Positions 36,756 to 59,046 of a stretch of 64,000 bases of DNA are shown here, piece after piece; position 1 is the first letter of the stretch, and every line of letters begins with the position of its first letter. The notes beneath the pieces were generated by a model. The model saw nothing but the letters and a program-made list of their open reading frames with translations. It did not search any database and was not told the origin of the DNA. A program made the position numbers and the translations under genes. The stretch spans positions 7,732,001 to 7,796,000 of the forward strand of contig NC_092561.1 of the NCBI RefSeq assembly GCF_037975245.1, written 5' to 3'. This DNA comes from Apostichopus japonicus. Its lineage: Eukaryota; Echinodermata; Holothuroidea; Aspidochirotida; Stichopodidae.

Positions 36756-38032
36756 TTTTCATCCAATAACCCACACCCTCGCTATAGAAGGTAGAACCCA
36801 TTGGAAATGTTCTTATGTCTGAAACATATAATTATGAAGTATTATTAGGAATACTGTTCTTTTGTTCATGGAAATGCACTTTGTATACGAAATATCATTA
36901 CAATTAAGCCCAGCTGTGATAATTGGGTCCCCCACCCCCCCTCCCCACCTCCCATCATCTACATTTTGGAAATCATTGGTGTATAGCTTACACAAGAAAC
37001 AACAAAGAAGAAAATCAATGACGTCATTTAATAAATATTGAATATAGGAAAATAAGTCCTTTGATATGGCATTGTGTTGGAAAAACAAAACAAATAGAGA
37101 CATATGGGTTAAAAATCGTCTAATGAATTCATGGGTGGGTAGGGGTTGGGGGCTGTGTATTTAGGGGCTTATTTTTCTTCTTACTACACATATATATGAC
37201 AATGATTCATGTTAAAATCCGTTTTGTAGTTACCATGTGACCTTTAACTTTATAAACTACACATCGATCAGTTTTGTTTTTTGCGCCGTTCAGCAATGTT
37301 ACGTCAGCAAGTATATACAAATTATTGTGATTCATGTAATATAAGAAAAATGCAATCGATAATTTCAAACAGTAATTCGGTGTATTTCGCAGAATCAAAA
37401 CAGGTGTTTTTAACAAACAAAACAACAGAATGTTTTTCCTGTTTCCATAATTAAAAAAAAAATGTTTTTTCCTCCCACATACTACGCAGATGAGGCTCTC
37501 TTTCTGTTTCAGATTTAAAATTTTACTTGATGTTATTTTTCTCTTCCACCCCCCCCCCCCCCTCGCGCGCTCTCTTTCTCTCTCTCACTGTCTTTCTCAA
37601 TTAAATTTTTGCCGCATTTTCACAATGCCTTGTGATAAATAGGCCTATACGCGATGGGTGATTTTATGTCTATTCAGCCAACCTGTGTGAAGGTCTGCTT
37701 GTTTACGCTGTACACCTAAAAAAAAAAATTGTCTGCACTTTTTAAAGCCATGGCCAAGGGCAAAGAGTCCATATACATTTAAAGGGCAACTTTCCGACAG
37801 AGTCAACACCAAAAGCAAAAATAGCAAGATTATTTCAACCTTAGGAGGAAAAGAAAATTGCGAATAATAATAATAATCTTATATTGATTCCCAAAAAGTT
37901 TTTGGTAATTAAAGGATTTGACATTAACAGAGGCCATGCCATGGGTAATCAATTTATGAAACGATATTATGAACGTGTTTACTCTTTTAGCGGCAGATTT
38001 TTGTATCAACAATGTGATTGAAATTGGCACTG

Positions 38033-38035
<3 letters not shown>
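36756..38035. other. Intergenic
   Basis: No gene is seen. A C-run at 37549-37562 is followed by a CT/CG-rich tract (ctcgcgcgctctctttctct). Confidence 0.4.
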
Positions 38036-38335
<300 letters not shown>

Positions 38336-38420
38336 CCGGAAAGGATTTAAATCCTACACACGAGTCACATACCAAAACTATAACAAATAAAATACACATT
38401 ATTTTTTATATAGTGTTTTT

Positions 38421-38545
38421 CCATGCCCCGCTTCCAAAGCACTCATACTGACAGTATGAGTCAGACTATATTCCTATCAAAGACTGGGAACTGTTGATAC
38501 TTTAAATAAGAGTGCTTTAAAGCATGGACATGAAAATATACAGTT
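38421..38545 (-). repeat. Palindromic dispersed repeat, copy 2 (minus)
   Basis: Hairpin arms gcttccaaagcactcatactg and gagtgctttaaagcatgg. Read on the minus strand, the centre gives cagttccc followed by tttgatagga, in the same order as the other copies. The 5' and 3' extensions seen in copies 1, 3 and 4 are absent. Confidence 0.7.
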
Positions 38546-40464
38546 TAGAGTGGTATGTGTTATATATGCATATATATATATATGGATGCACTGTATACTA
38601 GGATGGGGGTAGGGGAGATGGGGGGACTGAATTCCCCTGATTTTACTCTCCCCTCCCCCTTAGAAGTATACGTGATTGCGCGCGTCCCCTGGCAAAATTA
38701 CATACCTTTGACGTATAGACTTGGCTTAGATATCTCTTATGTAGCAGTTAAACCTCAAAGTAGTATTTGTGTATGCATCACCTCAGGCAAGAAATTGTAT
38801 TCAAATAAATTAATTCAAAATACGTATATAGCTGTGATTTTGTGTTATCATTCTACATAATAAATAAGCCCACGGTTCAACAAAAAGTTTGAAAATAAAA
38901 ATTGTATCTTATTCATGGAGACAGGTTGGAACAATTACGCTTAATTACATACGGAAAAAAGAAGAACTTTTGTGCTCCTTACAGTCACTTCCGCTTGTGA
39001 ATTCCACTTAGCCCGAAAACCCTCCTAGCCTACTTTAAATTTATAATTATTAATAAACAGATAGTTGCGGTCGTTCTCTTTGGTCTTTTAATATATATAT
39101 ATATTATTTTTTCTTCCCCGCGTGTCAGAATGACTTTGATTAATAAAGCGAATAACATGACCTATTACTTACTATCACAGCGGTGCCGTTCAATATTTTT
39201 ACATGTTTGTTTTCGGACGCAAATTAAAAACTCTTTTATCGGTCTATTTCGAAACTACGTCCTACTTAAGGTGTGTGTGTAAGTAGGGGGGGGGGTGTTA
39301 AGGAGGAAACAGGGTCTATAAGGACCCGTCAAAAAAATGACAGATTTTGGCATTCTTTAGAGAAAAGCGTGGAGTGGGTGGCAAAAATAGAACAGGGCCT
39401 ATTGTTTACCAGTTTTGACATCCTTCACGGGTCACAGAGATTAAGAACGAGCATCAAAAGCCTGCCGATGTCGCCAGTATACTTACCGATGTTGTTGGGG
39501 TAGTCCTTAGATCTCGACCCGCTCTGGCGGACCGTAACCCGTACTCTAAACTTTATGTGTCTTGATTTCCACCTTAAAGAAAAGGGGGGACAAATATTTA
39601 TGTCCATAATAATCCGAGGGAGAAACCCAAAAAAAATCCCGATGTTGTATACCTCCCCTGAATTTTAAGAAGGGTCAATATCCTCGATATTTTTTTCTCT
39701 TCAACCAGTAATTATATATCTTTTTATTTTTTTTATATTTTTATATCTACTCTGTTTTTAATGCTGTTTATTTATAAATGTCTTCCCCATCACGAGTCAA
39801 TTTTTTTTTCTAACATAGGCCTATATACCGTTGACCGTTTGATGACGTAATAACGGCGGAGAACGTAATACATGTGACGTGCAAACTATACTTGATCTGT
39901 CTGCGAAGTTTCCTTGATGTACGATTCCCCCCCCCCCCCCCCGCTTTCAAAAACTGTAGTTAAATACCGTATACTCAAATGTCTGCATGTACGTGCAAAG
40001 TTTGCAGTATTAGCATAATGGGTTATCCGAAAGGCAATGATCGTCGGTGTCAATAATGGATAAAGTGAAGTTCCCTCCCCCTAGATTCGAATCAATCTTC
40101 AGTCACTAGGAACCCAACTTAAACTAGAGTATAAAACCATCGCTGAAATAAAGTCGATCCCACCTCCTTCATCAGATGAGCCCTAAAAAAATAAACTCTC
40201 CATCGGAATGGGTTAGGTCTATACAGGTTTATGAACCCGGGTTGAATAACCTAAAGCCTAACACGATGTTTTTAATTGAGACAAAAGATGTTATCACATC
40301 TAAGTAAGAGATAGATCATAATGGCGGGGGATTGAGGTAAGATGAAGCAAAACTTTATCCTCTACAAATCCCCGTGATTTATATTTCAAATAATATTTAC
40401 AACAGAAGAGATAGGTCTATGTCTACATCAGGTCTGTCCGTTTAATGAGAGCAATATGTTATTG
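38546..40464. other. Intergenic
   Basis: No gene was recognised. There is a 16-base C-run at 39927-39942. Confidence 0.4.
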
Positions 40465-40483
40465 ACTATAGTTGCATATCTAT

Positions 40484-40521
<38 letters not shown>

Positions 40522-40539
40522 TACATATGCAACTATAGT
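40465..40539. repeat. TA array capped by a perfect 15-bp inverted repeat
   Basis: actatagttgcatat (40465-40479) and its exact complement atatgcaactatagt (40525-40539) enclose a (TA)n core. This makes a cruciform-capable unit of 75 bp. Confidence 0.9.
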
Positions 40540-43505
40540 GTAGGACCACGTGATTAGTCCACCGGTGGATAATTTTTTTCTTTCTTTTTGTGTATCGGTT
40601 CCATCTTTGCCAATGGCATCGATTTAACTATTTCTTCGTAATTGTTATTGTTCTTGTGCTTGTTGGGTTATTTTAACTATTATTACCTCGATTTTTCCTT
40701 CTGTTTTGTTTGTTCTTTCCAAAAGAATGTTTTCCTCACTTGACCAACATAACGGAAGGTATCCTGTACCTAACTGATCCATTGAGTAGAGACAATTTCA
40801 TAATCACATTTTAGTTTCAGCCTAATTTGAGCCTACTGCCTCGTTCAAAATATCTACAGATGTTGGATAATATACAGTCTTGAATAGCAACACGTATTGT
40901 GTACATTTTCCATATTATAACAAGAGTTAAGTGTCCTTAAAGTGTCTATTTTCCATACCATTGCCCTCCCCTAACCTCACCTCCCCTCCCCGTCCCCTCT
41001 CTTCCATTTTATTGTCTCCTTCCCCGTCGTTTCCCTCCCTCCCTCCGTCCCTCCCCCACCCACCCCATCCCGAAAGCATGATGTGACCGCCGTCAGTTCC
41101 CTACATCGTATCCAAGGTTTCGCAATACTTCTTAACCGGAAGTGCCTTGGAATATTACCCAAACTTCCGCTAACCGTGACTCTTTAGACCACTATGTAAT
41201 TGCTTCCGAATTACTGATATTTCTAAAAGACCATTGTCGCATATTCCCTTTAATTATGTTACTGAGCATCTTTACGATAAATAAAAGCAACCCCTTGTTT
41301 ATTGTATTTCATTATTATTATTATTATTTTTTTTTTACCCTTCCAACGGTTTCGTCAACACCTCAATCAATTTTCGACACCCGACAAGAACGCAGAATTA
41401 GACCTATTTTCAGTCCAAGCTACTAAGCCTCGGAGTTTTCCACAAAACGACAACCGCCGTCTATATGAGAATGTTTAATAAATCGACTTGACTCAAGTCA
41501 ACTTGGTCGTGCCTAATTTCAAGTTCAGTGAGGGTCGTTTGTACCCCACGGGACCACTTAAGGACAAAGGCATTCGACAAACAAACTCATCAACCTCACT
41601 TTTCCGTAAAAAAAAAACTTTAGCCTCTCTTCAGTTGATAAGGTACCTCTTTGCCAAGTTATTCTGCCGACTACAATATTACGGTATCTTTGACAAAACT
41701 TAAACAAATATCGATGGATAGGATGAAGAGGGTGGGCGTGGGGGGGGGGGTACCTATCAGGGAGACGGAGTATCAGAATGATATCGAGAGATGGAAAAAA
41801 GAAAAGAACGACAAAATGTATATTTTTATATATTTATAAATTTAGAACGATTTTCGATATTGTTTTAAGGAAGGTTTCAAATGTTAAAATAGACAAAATA
41901 TGAAAAAGTGTCATACCCCATGTAGGGAAGTAATGACTACTGGAACGAATAATCTTTCTATGAATGCTTAAAGCATATTAATTAACGTAAATGTCAAAGG
42001 TCATGTGGTCAAGGTTCGTGTATTTCAAAGTTGGTGGGGTGTATAATGAATGCTATACTTCCAGAGTCGTAACTCCTATAATCGTCACGTGAGCTCAAAT
42101 TTGGGGATGAGATCTGCCGCGGGTGTGGGTGTGACTTAGGCCCCAACTATCTGCCTGTCACCCCAGAATAGAGAATAGGTCATACCTGCCCCTAGCAAAG
42201 CCCCCCCCCCCTTAAAATATATGTCTTGTCACGCGCCACGCCAAGATGCAAAACACCTGAACCCTTTCCTGACTTTTTGTCCTCTTCAGTCCACCTCCCT
42301 CAGTAAGAAAAAATATATGAAACATGAGATGGAAGGTGCATGCAAGGTAAAGCAGAATACCCTACCCCTTCTCCCCTCTTCCTAGCTCCCCAGCTCCCCA
42401 CCCACCCCCCCCCACCTCTGCCCAGCTCCCCCTCTCCCAAGCTCCGCCTCTTCCCACCTCCCCCTCTCCCAAGCTCACGATTTTGTGAACCTCAGGGAGT
42501 CCATTTCTGTTACATCGACAGCAAATATTTTTTTTTATTCAATAGACTGTCTGAACTTACGAAAGAAAAATGTTCATTAAAGTGTTCCGTAGAAATATGG
42601 TGTCAAAATTTCGGGTTCATAAATAGGTTTTGATGAAGTGCATTGGTCATGCTTTTGTCGGGCCAACTTACATTTTTTCACAGGCAATGAAAAAAGATAC
42701 GACACTGCTTATAGACCCCACAAGAAGCCCCCACAATCAGGAGAATTTCGAACGAAAAGTTTTTACCATTCTTGAAGAAGAAAGAACTGGCGATAATTGT
42801 TCCCACGATGGTTTGCATGAGACAAATTGTTTTGTAATTATGATGTCAATTTTTCATGGAAGCCAGCTTGGGTTTTTTTTTCTCTCCTTCTTGGTTTTTA
42901 TCTTTCTTTTTCCCAGGTCGCGATAAGGCACGTTTCGAATCCTTACATTAATATGTTGTTTGTCTCTAAACATGTTTGTTACAAAAAACACGTGTTACGG
43001 ATACTGCATGGATCGACGCGTATTGTTCAGCCCTATATAGTACAATTCGGTACAACTAGAACAAATATAAAGAAATCGATTTGGGATCGTAATCTGACAT
43101 GGTCGCCAATATCGAAATAGTTCGGTCAGTATTTAGAGTTTCGGTTTCAAGAATAGACTTTAAAATGCGAGAGCTATAACAATGTTGGGGGTCATTCAAC
43201 ACACGCGGTGAGTGCGTCATATTTATATTATGGTATTGGCATAACCGAAATTGTGTTGGCTTTTGATAGAGCAAACGACATCGTTAGACCTTTACCGCAC
43301 ATCATTTGACCTTGGATAACATCCGATGACTCCTGGTACAATCCGAAAAGCCGAGATGTCACGATATATGTTAATTTTATTTGGGAGATCACCAGTAACT
43401 CCTACTCCCCCGCCGTTACAACCCCATCTTTAAAATATTCTGGCAAGATCAATATTAGTCACCACTATTCAAAATCACTGAGAATTCACTTACTAAAAAT
43501 CACAG
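40540..43505. other. Intergenic, pyrimidine-rich patches
   Basis: CT-rich tracts at 40965-41070 and 42360-42475 (repeated ctccccctctcccaagctc). No gene. Open frames at 42340 and 42630 have no recognisable domain. Confidence 0.4.
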
Positions 43506-44015
43506 AGAATTTATAATCGACCTTCATCAGCACCTAGTAGAATATTCATCAGTAATGAGTCAAGCACTAAATGAAAACAGAAAATGAATATTCATCGGTG
43601 ATCAGTAAAATACTTGCATATTCATCAGTAATGAGTCTATCACTAAATAAAAACAGAGAATGAATATTCATCAGTAATCAGTGAAGCAGTGAATTACAAC
43701 AGATCATGCATATTCATCAGTAATGAGTCAAGCACTAAATGAAAACAGAAGATGAATATTCATCAGTAATGAGTCAAGCACTCAATGAAAAACAGGAATT
43801 AATATTCATCAGTAATGAGTCAAGCACTAAATGAAAAACAGAGAATGCATATTCATCAGTAATGAGTCAAGCAATAAATGTAAACAGAATGCATATTCTT
43901 CAGTAATTAGTTTAACAAGAAATGAAAAACAGAAATGAACTTAAATCAGTAATGAGCATGAATATTTAGTACTTTATGAGTCAAGCACTAAATAATAACA
44001 TAGAATGAATGTGTG
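43506..44015. repeat. Minisatellite, ~46-bp unit, about 10 copies
   Basis: Each unit carries atgaatattcatcagtaatg, then agtcaagcactaaatgaaaa, then cagag. Units are best conserved between 43690 and 43880 and decay at both edges. TGAGTCA occurs at six units. Confidence 0.93.
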
Positions 44016-44113
44016 TGAGAAACATTCATGAGATTGCTCAGTGATATACTGCAAAGGGAAAAATTGAGAACTGAAAATTAAGAGAGGGTCGTATGTTTTT
44101 ATTCTATCAGGCA

Positions 44114-44318
44114 GTTTTCTAATGCTAAAACCACTTCATACTGTGGTTACTATATCATATTTCAAAGTATACACTCTGACTGACAGAGTATACAGTTCCT
44201 AACCTGTATATGATATGAACATGACATCCATATACTGTTCATAATGTTAGTATGCAAGTGCTTTGATACGGGACATGAAAGTTAAGTATAGAAAAAACAT
44301 TGTCCGAACTTGGATTTT
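44114..44318 (+). repeat. Palindromic dispersed repeat, copy 3
   Basis: Shares accacttcatactgtg on the left, acagttcctaacctgtat in the core, the right arm agtgctttgata and the tail aaaaaacattgtcc with copies 1 and 4. Confidence 0.8.
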
Positions 44319-52679
<8,361 letters not shown>

Positions 52680-53880
52680 AGCGAGCCCGATATCTTACTG
52701 GTACTTCTAGCATAGTTACCTGTACTCGTATTCACTTGTACCAGCGCACATGGATTTGAACTGATAATTGTACTCGCGGCATTAATTAGTAAACTTTGAA
52801 TGGTTGTTTTTGTTCCAATACTTGTGTTGCCCAGTATACATTTATAAATAAGCAAACTTACAAATGTTGAAAAGTGCACGACGAAATTTTCTTTTTTTCA
52901 TTTTAGAGTTTAACATGACTAATCCTTTAGTCAACAGACTTTTTAGTGTAAGTCCGCATACTTGTGCTCGCATTCTAGCATAGTTTATGCCTCTCTTCGG
53001 ACTCACCCTACTGTATGGTACTCGGATACGTGTTCCATTGGCATTCTGAAAATCTATAGTATGGATAGGCTATTAGAGAAAGATTAAGTTCTGGTACTCG
53101 CGTTAAAAGCTTTGCACTAGAATGTGTACTCGTAACAAGGGGAGTTATACTTGTACTGTTGTACCCATGCACTAATTGTTGAAACGTCCGCATTGTCTAT
53201 GGACACTGAAACTTTTTTTTTCATTTTTTGCACATTTACAGCGAGAATAACCCGAAATAAGTTTTCCAATCAATTGAATTCATGCTGTTGTACTAGTACA
53301 CATGATGTTGTACTAGTACACATGATGTTGTACTAGTACACATGATGTTGTACTTCCCACTCGTGCTGTTGTACTCTTACTCATGCTGTTGTAACCATAC
53401 TCGTACCCGTACCCGAGGCAGTGTTTTGAAATCTATTTTTTTACATACTAGAACAATATTTAATACGGTACTCGCATGCTTGCTCTTAGAGCTGTGTACT
53501 CCTATATACACCTGTATTCTTTCATATTCCAAGAAAAATTATATTTGTACGCGTGCTCATGCATTCTGTAGTACTCGTAGTAGGTCCTGCAAGATTGTTT
53601 GTTAATCTCAAAGACATACGAAGTGTCAGTATCGAAAAAGAACTTGGAATTTATCAAAATCAACACAATTAAAGTGCTGGTTTTAACCAGGAATCAGAAG
53701 TTCACTCCACTCCAAGCGACAAACTACGAAGGGTATATCAGAATGATGATCGTATCAAACAGGAATATAACTTTATTTTTTATTATTTTGCAAAAATGTT
53801 GAAAATTGTCAAATTTATAAAATTTAATAGTTTGCAATTAAATGGTGAAATTACCCACCTGTACTCGTATACTTTGCATA
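52680..53880. repeat. Diffuse tactcgta-type degenerate repeat region
   Basis: Phrases such as gtactcgta, tgtactcg and ctgttgtact recur irregularly through about 1.2 kb. The best-ordered core is a 20-bp unit catgatgttgtactagtaca in about 3.5 copies at 53281-53355. Confidence 0.75.
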
Positions 53881-56693
53881 TGAACGGTTTTCTTCAACAA
53901 CAACAAAATTTAAAACTTAAAAAATGATTTGACATTTTTAATAAAATTTATCAATTGATGTCATGTTTTATTTGATCAATGTAACACTTTGTTACGAAAA
54001 TGATTAATTACACACATCATAAGTGTGTGTTTTTGAACAGTTTGATTCATACTGTTGAAATGATAATATTCAACGAAATCCTGTTAGCATTATTAAGGAG
54101 ATCAAAAAAGAAAAAAGGAAAGCTCCCTTACATTAAATGAGCAATTCATCACGTTGTTGCAAAATGCTGAGAAATTTTCAACTAAATGATGGGGTTGATC
54201 ATTCGATAAAGGTGGGCAGAATTGATCAATTTATTGCAAGTTATTAACTTCTCATTTCACCACTTTGCCAAAAATTCTTATCCTGTGAATCTTTTTGACG
54301 GCACCTTAAATAGATATACGTAAATATTACATGCAAGTGTATATAGTGATTCTCTCTGCCTTTTGCTATATAGTCTACGTCATTGTCAGGCGCCCTTTTA
54401 TACCCTTTTGCTATTTTCTTTCTTCTGGCGCTCTCTGTGTATAGCCAACGTTAGTTCCACTTTGGCCTTTCAGTGCAGTAACAATACAATCGGCGTCTTG
54501 CCTATCCCTTGTAATGTCATTCAATTTATTAGTAATTTCGTTATGGAAGTGATGTCTTTAATTTATCCCACGAGTTTTCCTGTACTCAACGAACTTATCA
54601 CAGAGCTTTGAACTTATCTTCAGGGACCAACAAACCTAGATCTTTCCAATTGAAATATCGACAGACGATAAAAAGTGTCGCCTACCACACAAATGTATAG
54701 AATCCATGCACGAGGTACTATTTTACGCCAGTGTTAATCAAATTGCTGTAGCTGTCCAACTGTGTTATCAGACGAAATTAGTTTCACCCATGAGAGAAAT
54801 GAAATGTCCCAACGTGACCTTTACCGAAATGGCTAGTTTGCATATAGACATATATAAATTCTATATAGGAAGATTCTAAGTTAGTAAAACCGGTGCATCG
54901 ATACGATCTGATGTTAAGACGGATAAAGATATCAAGAACAATTGACGAAATATTTGTAGTAACGAAACTAAACCGAACACTATACCGGCAGATATCTACT
55001 TTTCGCCCGTTTCTTCACACACAACACCACGTCCTATTGTAGCCGTGCACGGTACCATGGTACTAATAGTGCAGTCTTTGAAACGTTTCTGTAAACGAAC
55101 GATATGAAATTTACTTTCTTCTCGTCCAAACAAGGTTACAATGAGCTCCTATAGTTAGCCTTAGTTTACAATCAATGAATTAAATAGCTCTACCCAGATT
55201 GTAAATGTATTGCACAGGTACGGCTGAGTTCGTTTATAGAATATATAATGTAGGAAGTATCGACTTGATTCTTGGGACAGATAATTCTATCAAACTTATG
55301 TGCTTATTGTTAATGCATATGTTGACCCCCCCCCCCCCTCACCTCGCCTCCCACACATACTCCACGTCCATCTATCATTATCGTGACCTATAACGGTTGT
55401 TGTAGTTTGTAAGAGTTGGGATGGCGGGCAAATTGCTCATCATGTGTATTTTTTCAAGATGGGGGTTTACACGTCCTCCAAATAGCACCTCCCAACAAGT
55501 TGATTTGCTTCATACTGGAGTATGATAAAGTCTGCAATCATAACGGAAATCCCCTCACCTCACCTTTCGAGAGAACGTTTCAAATTCCTACAATGAATGC
55601 AAACAAGGCACCCAGGCACTGGATAATTATTTAGCATCCAGAATATGCCTCCGAGGGCCCAAGTTGGTATATGTTCTTTTTTAATTTTCATTACCAGCAT
55701 ATAGAACTACGGACTTATTTATGTAGTATAGCGTATTGCTCGGAATACCATTTACAGCTTACCATACGTCTTTTGGTAGTTGCCAGGAGTTCCTCATAGT
55801 CAACAGGTTATACCTTTTCATGCTGTCTTCATTGAACTTATGTTAGAATGAAGAAAGCCGGCCACCGTGGCCTTCCTGCCACTCTGGTCAGGGCGGGTCC
55901 AGGATTTTTTTTATAAAAAGAGAAGCTGTGGCCCTGAGGTCTTTGAAGCCGACACCGTGTAATGGATCTAGGAAGATCCTCCTCCAGAGAAAGAAATAAA
56001 CTTTTATATATCACATGGTGCATTGTGAGGCGTATTTAAACCATTAATTAGGTCGATTGCTGTGTGGAAGTAAGCCCTTATGCTACTAATTCGGAAAATA
56101 TGTGAGAATTTTTCGGGCACCTAATGAAAGCAAAATAATTTGCAATGTGTTTTTCAATGGTTAAACTTATATTATAATTATCATCATTAGTGTAACGACT
56201 TCCCCAATAATTCTAACCAACATGGCAGGGTGATAACACGGAAAATGATTGTATTTTATTGGCATGCGATGTAATAACCCATGCATGCCTATGTGATATG
56301 CACATGAACATGTTGAAACGCGCGAAAATTGTTATATTTTTCGGGCAAGTCGTTACAGCCCCTCCCCCCCCCCCCCAATCAAATTGGGCTCCTACGCCTA
56401 TGCAAATAACTAATTTGAACTTTGTGTGAGATTCAAAAGGGAGTGTATACCATCCATCTACCCCCCTCCCCCATCTCGTGTCCGAGCCCTCTGACTTTCT
56501 TGTCACTCAGACCTTCCTGCCACTATGGCTAATACAAGTGAAAGTCATATACTGAATGAAGGACGAAAGCTGGTAGTAAATGTAATACGCCCTCTCCTTG
56601 TCTCTTTAACCATTGTCATACTAATAGTTTAACTGCTCCTGTGTATTGTTAAACAATACGCGTCATATTTTCTTTCACACAGCCAGTGTGGAC
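53881..56693. other. Intergenic
   Basis: No gene. cagggcgggtccaggatttt near 55888 resembles a hAT-type terminus without a visible partner. A C-run lies at 55326-55338. The exact 10-bp inverted pair gtaacgactt / aagtcgttac is at about 56193 and 56347. Confidence 0.4.
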
Positions 56694-56880
56694 AATTTCC
56701 TATTGCTAATACCGCGTTATACTGCCCTCTGATATCATACGTCGAAGCACTAGTACTGCCATTTCCTAACCTATATGTGATAGAAACAGGATGTGCATAC
56801 TGCCAAGACATGTGCTTCGAAGCATGACATGAAAAGTGCAGTTTGAAGAACTTGTCCCAACTGGGTATTTTCAAAATACT
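56694..56880 (+). repeat. Palindromic dispersed repeat, copy 4
   Basis: Starts aatttcctattgctaatacc. The hairpin arms are cgtcgaagcactagtactgc and tgtgcttcgaagcatg, the core is tttcctaacctatatgtgat, and the tail is aacttgtcccaactgg. It is the least diverged hairpin of the family. Confidence 0.8.
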
Positions 56881-58995
56881 CGGAAGAGATATCCAGAGTA
56901 AATGAACCAGAAGTTTTACATATTTCCGTTTCCGCATTTCTAACGTCCTTCTCATTATATTACGAGAATAACCACAACAGCCACAGATATATTAAGACAA
57001 GTTAATTATCGACAGTGACAAAACACATGAACTTAAAGTAGTGGGCTCTTCAATCAGTCGTTACTTAAAGTGAAACAGTGCTGTACATTTACATGTATAC
57101 AAATACGAAATTAATCATTGAGAAAAAAAGAGTTACAAGTTTAAATTTGCTGTTCACGATCAATGTCGTTGCAGTCTCTCGAATTTCTCTGTCTAAATTT
57201 ACCTATATTTCATCACCATCTTATACTATGGCCACACTGGTATCTAACTTGTAGGCCTACCTTGATATTTCTTTAACTAATATCAATGGTGTCATGGTCT
57301 TTTGGTAAGCTGGACAGATCTCTATCAATGGTCAACGACCAGCTATCGATATTTTTGAGTTGGTCTATATGTTTGGTGTCACTCGTCTCCGCCATTTTGG
57401 AATGAACTATGATCTTCTGACGATGGGTTATAAACCATTTTTTGTAATGTCATGGACTAATTTACCCCGTGTGTGATATGCAAAGAATGCTTTTCAACTT
57501 GTTGTTGTACACAACCGTAAGTGTCTTGATGACATGGCGTGTCGAAAAGATGTGACGCCATTTTGGTGTTACTTCGAAAGATTTTGTCTAGACAAATTAC
57601 CGTTAAAGCTACAGAGATCGAACTCAAAGGAAGTTATTTTGGAAAGATACCATCGTCGTTTTGCTAACTTTTCAAACTAATAAGTGCTAAAATGTCCATG
57701 AAGGCAAACAATGGCGTACTTTAGCGGACGGAAAGGAGAGTACTCCCTTCCCTCCGTCCGCCTCCATCCCCTCCCCACTCATAAACACAAAAGCAAACAC
57801 CTCCCTCGAGCAAAATGATAAAAAACCTCACGAAAAACACACCTAAATTCAAAATTAGATGGCATTCATCGTTAACTAAACGAACCAAATTCTGAGGCTC
57901 GAAACTGTCAGCAATCCACAAGCTACTCTCCGTTTTCCTCACGCAGAAGACTACTAAATACGTCACAGAAAGATGTAAATGACAAAAATTAATGTAATTT
58001 AATTGTTTTCCTTAATGTGCAATGTACGACATTGTAATGTAGGAGGAGGGACTATAAGACAAACATTCTATTCATTGTTCACGTGATGTTTTTTTCTTTC
58101 TTTTTCGTATACTGCTGGGTTTGTTTTATACTCCTGCCACGTTCTTTTTTGATAGGAAAGTGGGCAAATTGTGTTTTGATCATAACATGCATAAGTAGAA
58201 GAATCTTCGTATAACGTTAGTTTGATTTTTTGTTAGGTCAACAAAGAGCTGTTTCAAGTTTTCTCTCCTTCTTTTCATCATCGGGTAAAAAATATGGTGT
58301 TCAGTTTTCTTCTGTGATATCATCTCTTCCCATCAATAAGTCTTGTCCTTCGCACTATTTCCAAAATGATTTAAATTTATTTAAACTTAAAAATTATCAT
58401 CTCTGTTTGGTGCTTACATATTACTTACATTAATTAAAGATCTGTTTTAATTAGCTGATCACCTTTATACGTTAGACCCGTATCAACAGACTAGACAAAG
58501 CTTTACTCATGTTTTTCTTTTATTCAAAATGCCTTTCGTTTTATTAATTACCCCTCGACCCTCACATTTTGTCCTATGGTATAAAGAGACCTATTTCTCC
58601 CTCCGTCGGCAAGTTCTTTATAGTAGAGCAATAAAAACTGCTCTAGACTGCTACTGCACTATTGCTTTAAGCTCATGGGAGTCGCGGTATGTAGGTGGTC
58701 TCGTCCATCCACTTTTGACGAATCAACTATTCCCCAGTCACCAGGCTATGCATTTGCTACACATCTGGTCTTTGGGTCCAATATATATATACGGAACTGT
58801 TACTGAACCTATACACTGAACACCGTCGAACAGATTTTGTAAATAAACATTTTGCTACTGTTTTAAGCTGGAAATTTTTAAAGTTTTCGTTATTTTGCTT
58901 TATATTAATCTAATATAGGTGTTACACCTCTTCACTGATATTGCAGGTATATTATTTGATTATAGGATATTGCATTATACATTCATTGAAGTGAC

Positions 58996-58996
<1 letters not shown>
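56881..58996. other. Intergenic
   Basis: No gene or nameable repeat. Confidence 0.4.

Positions 58997-59044
<48 letters not shown>
58997..59044. repeat. (TA)n microsatellite
   Basis: Pure TA, about 48 bp. Confidence 0.95.

Positions 59045-59046
<2 letters not shown>

Noticed and set aside
43506-44015. CRISPR-like array
   Set aside because: Units are tandem with no unique spacers, diverge gradually towards the edges, and lie in a eukaryotic genome. It is a minisatellite.
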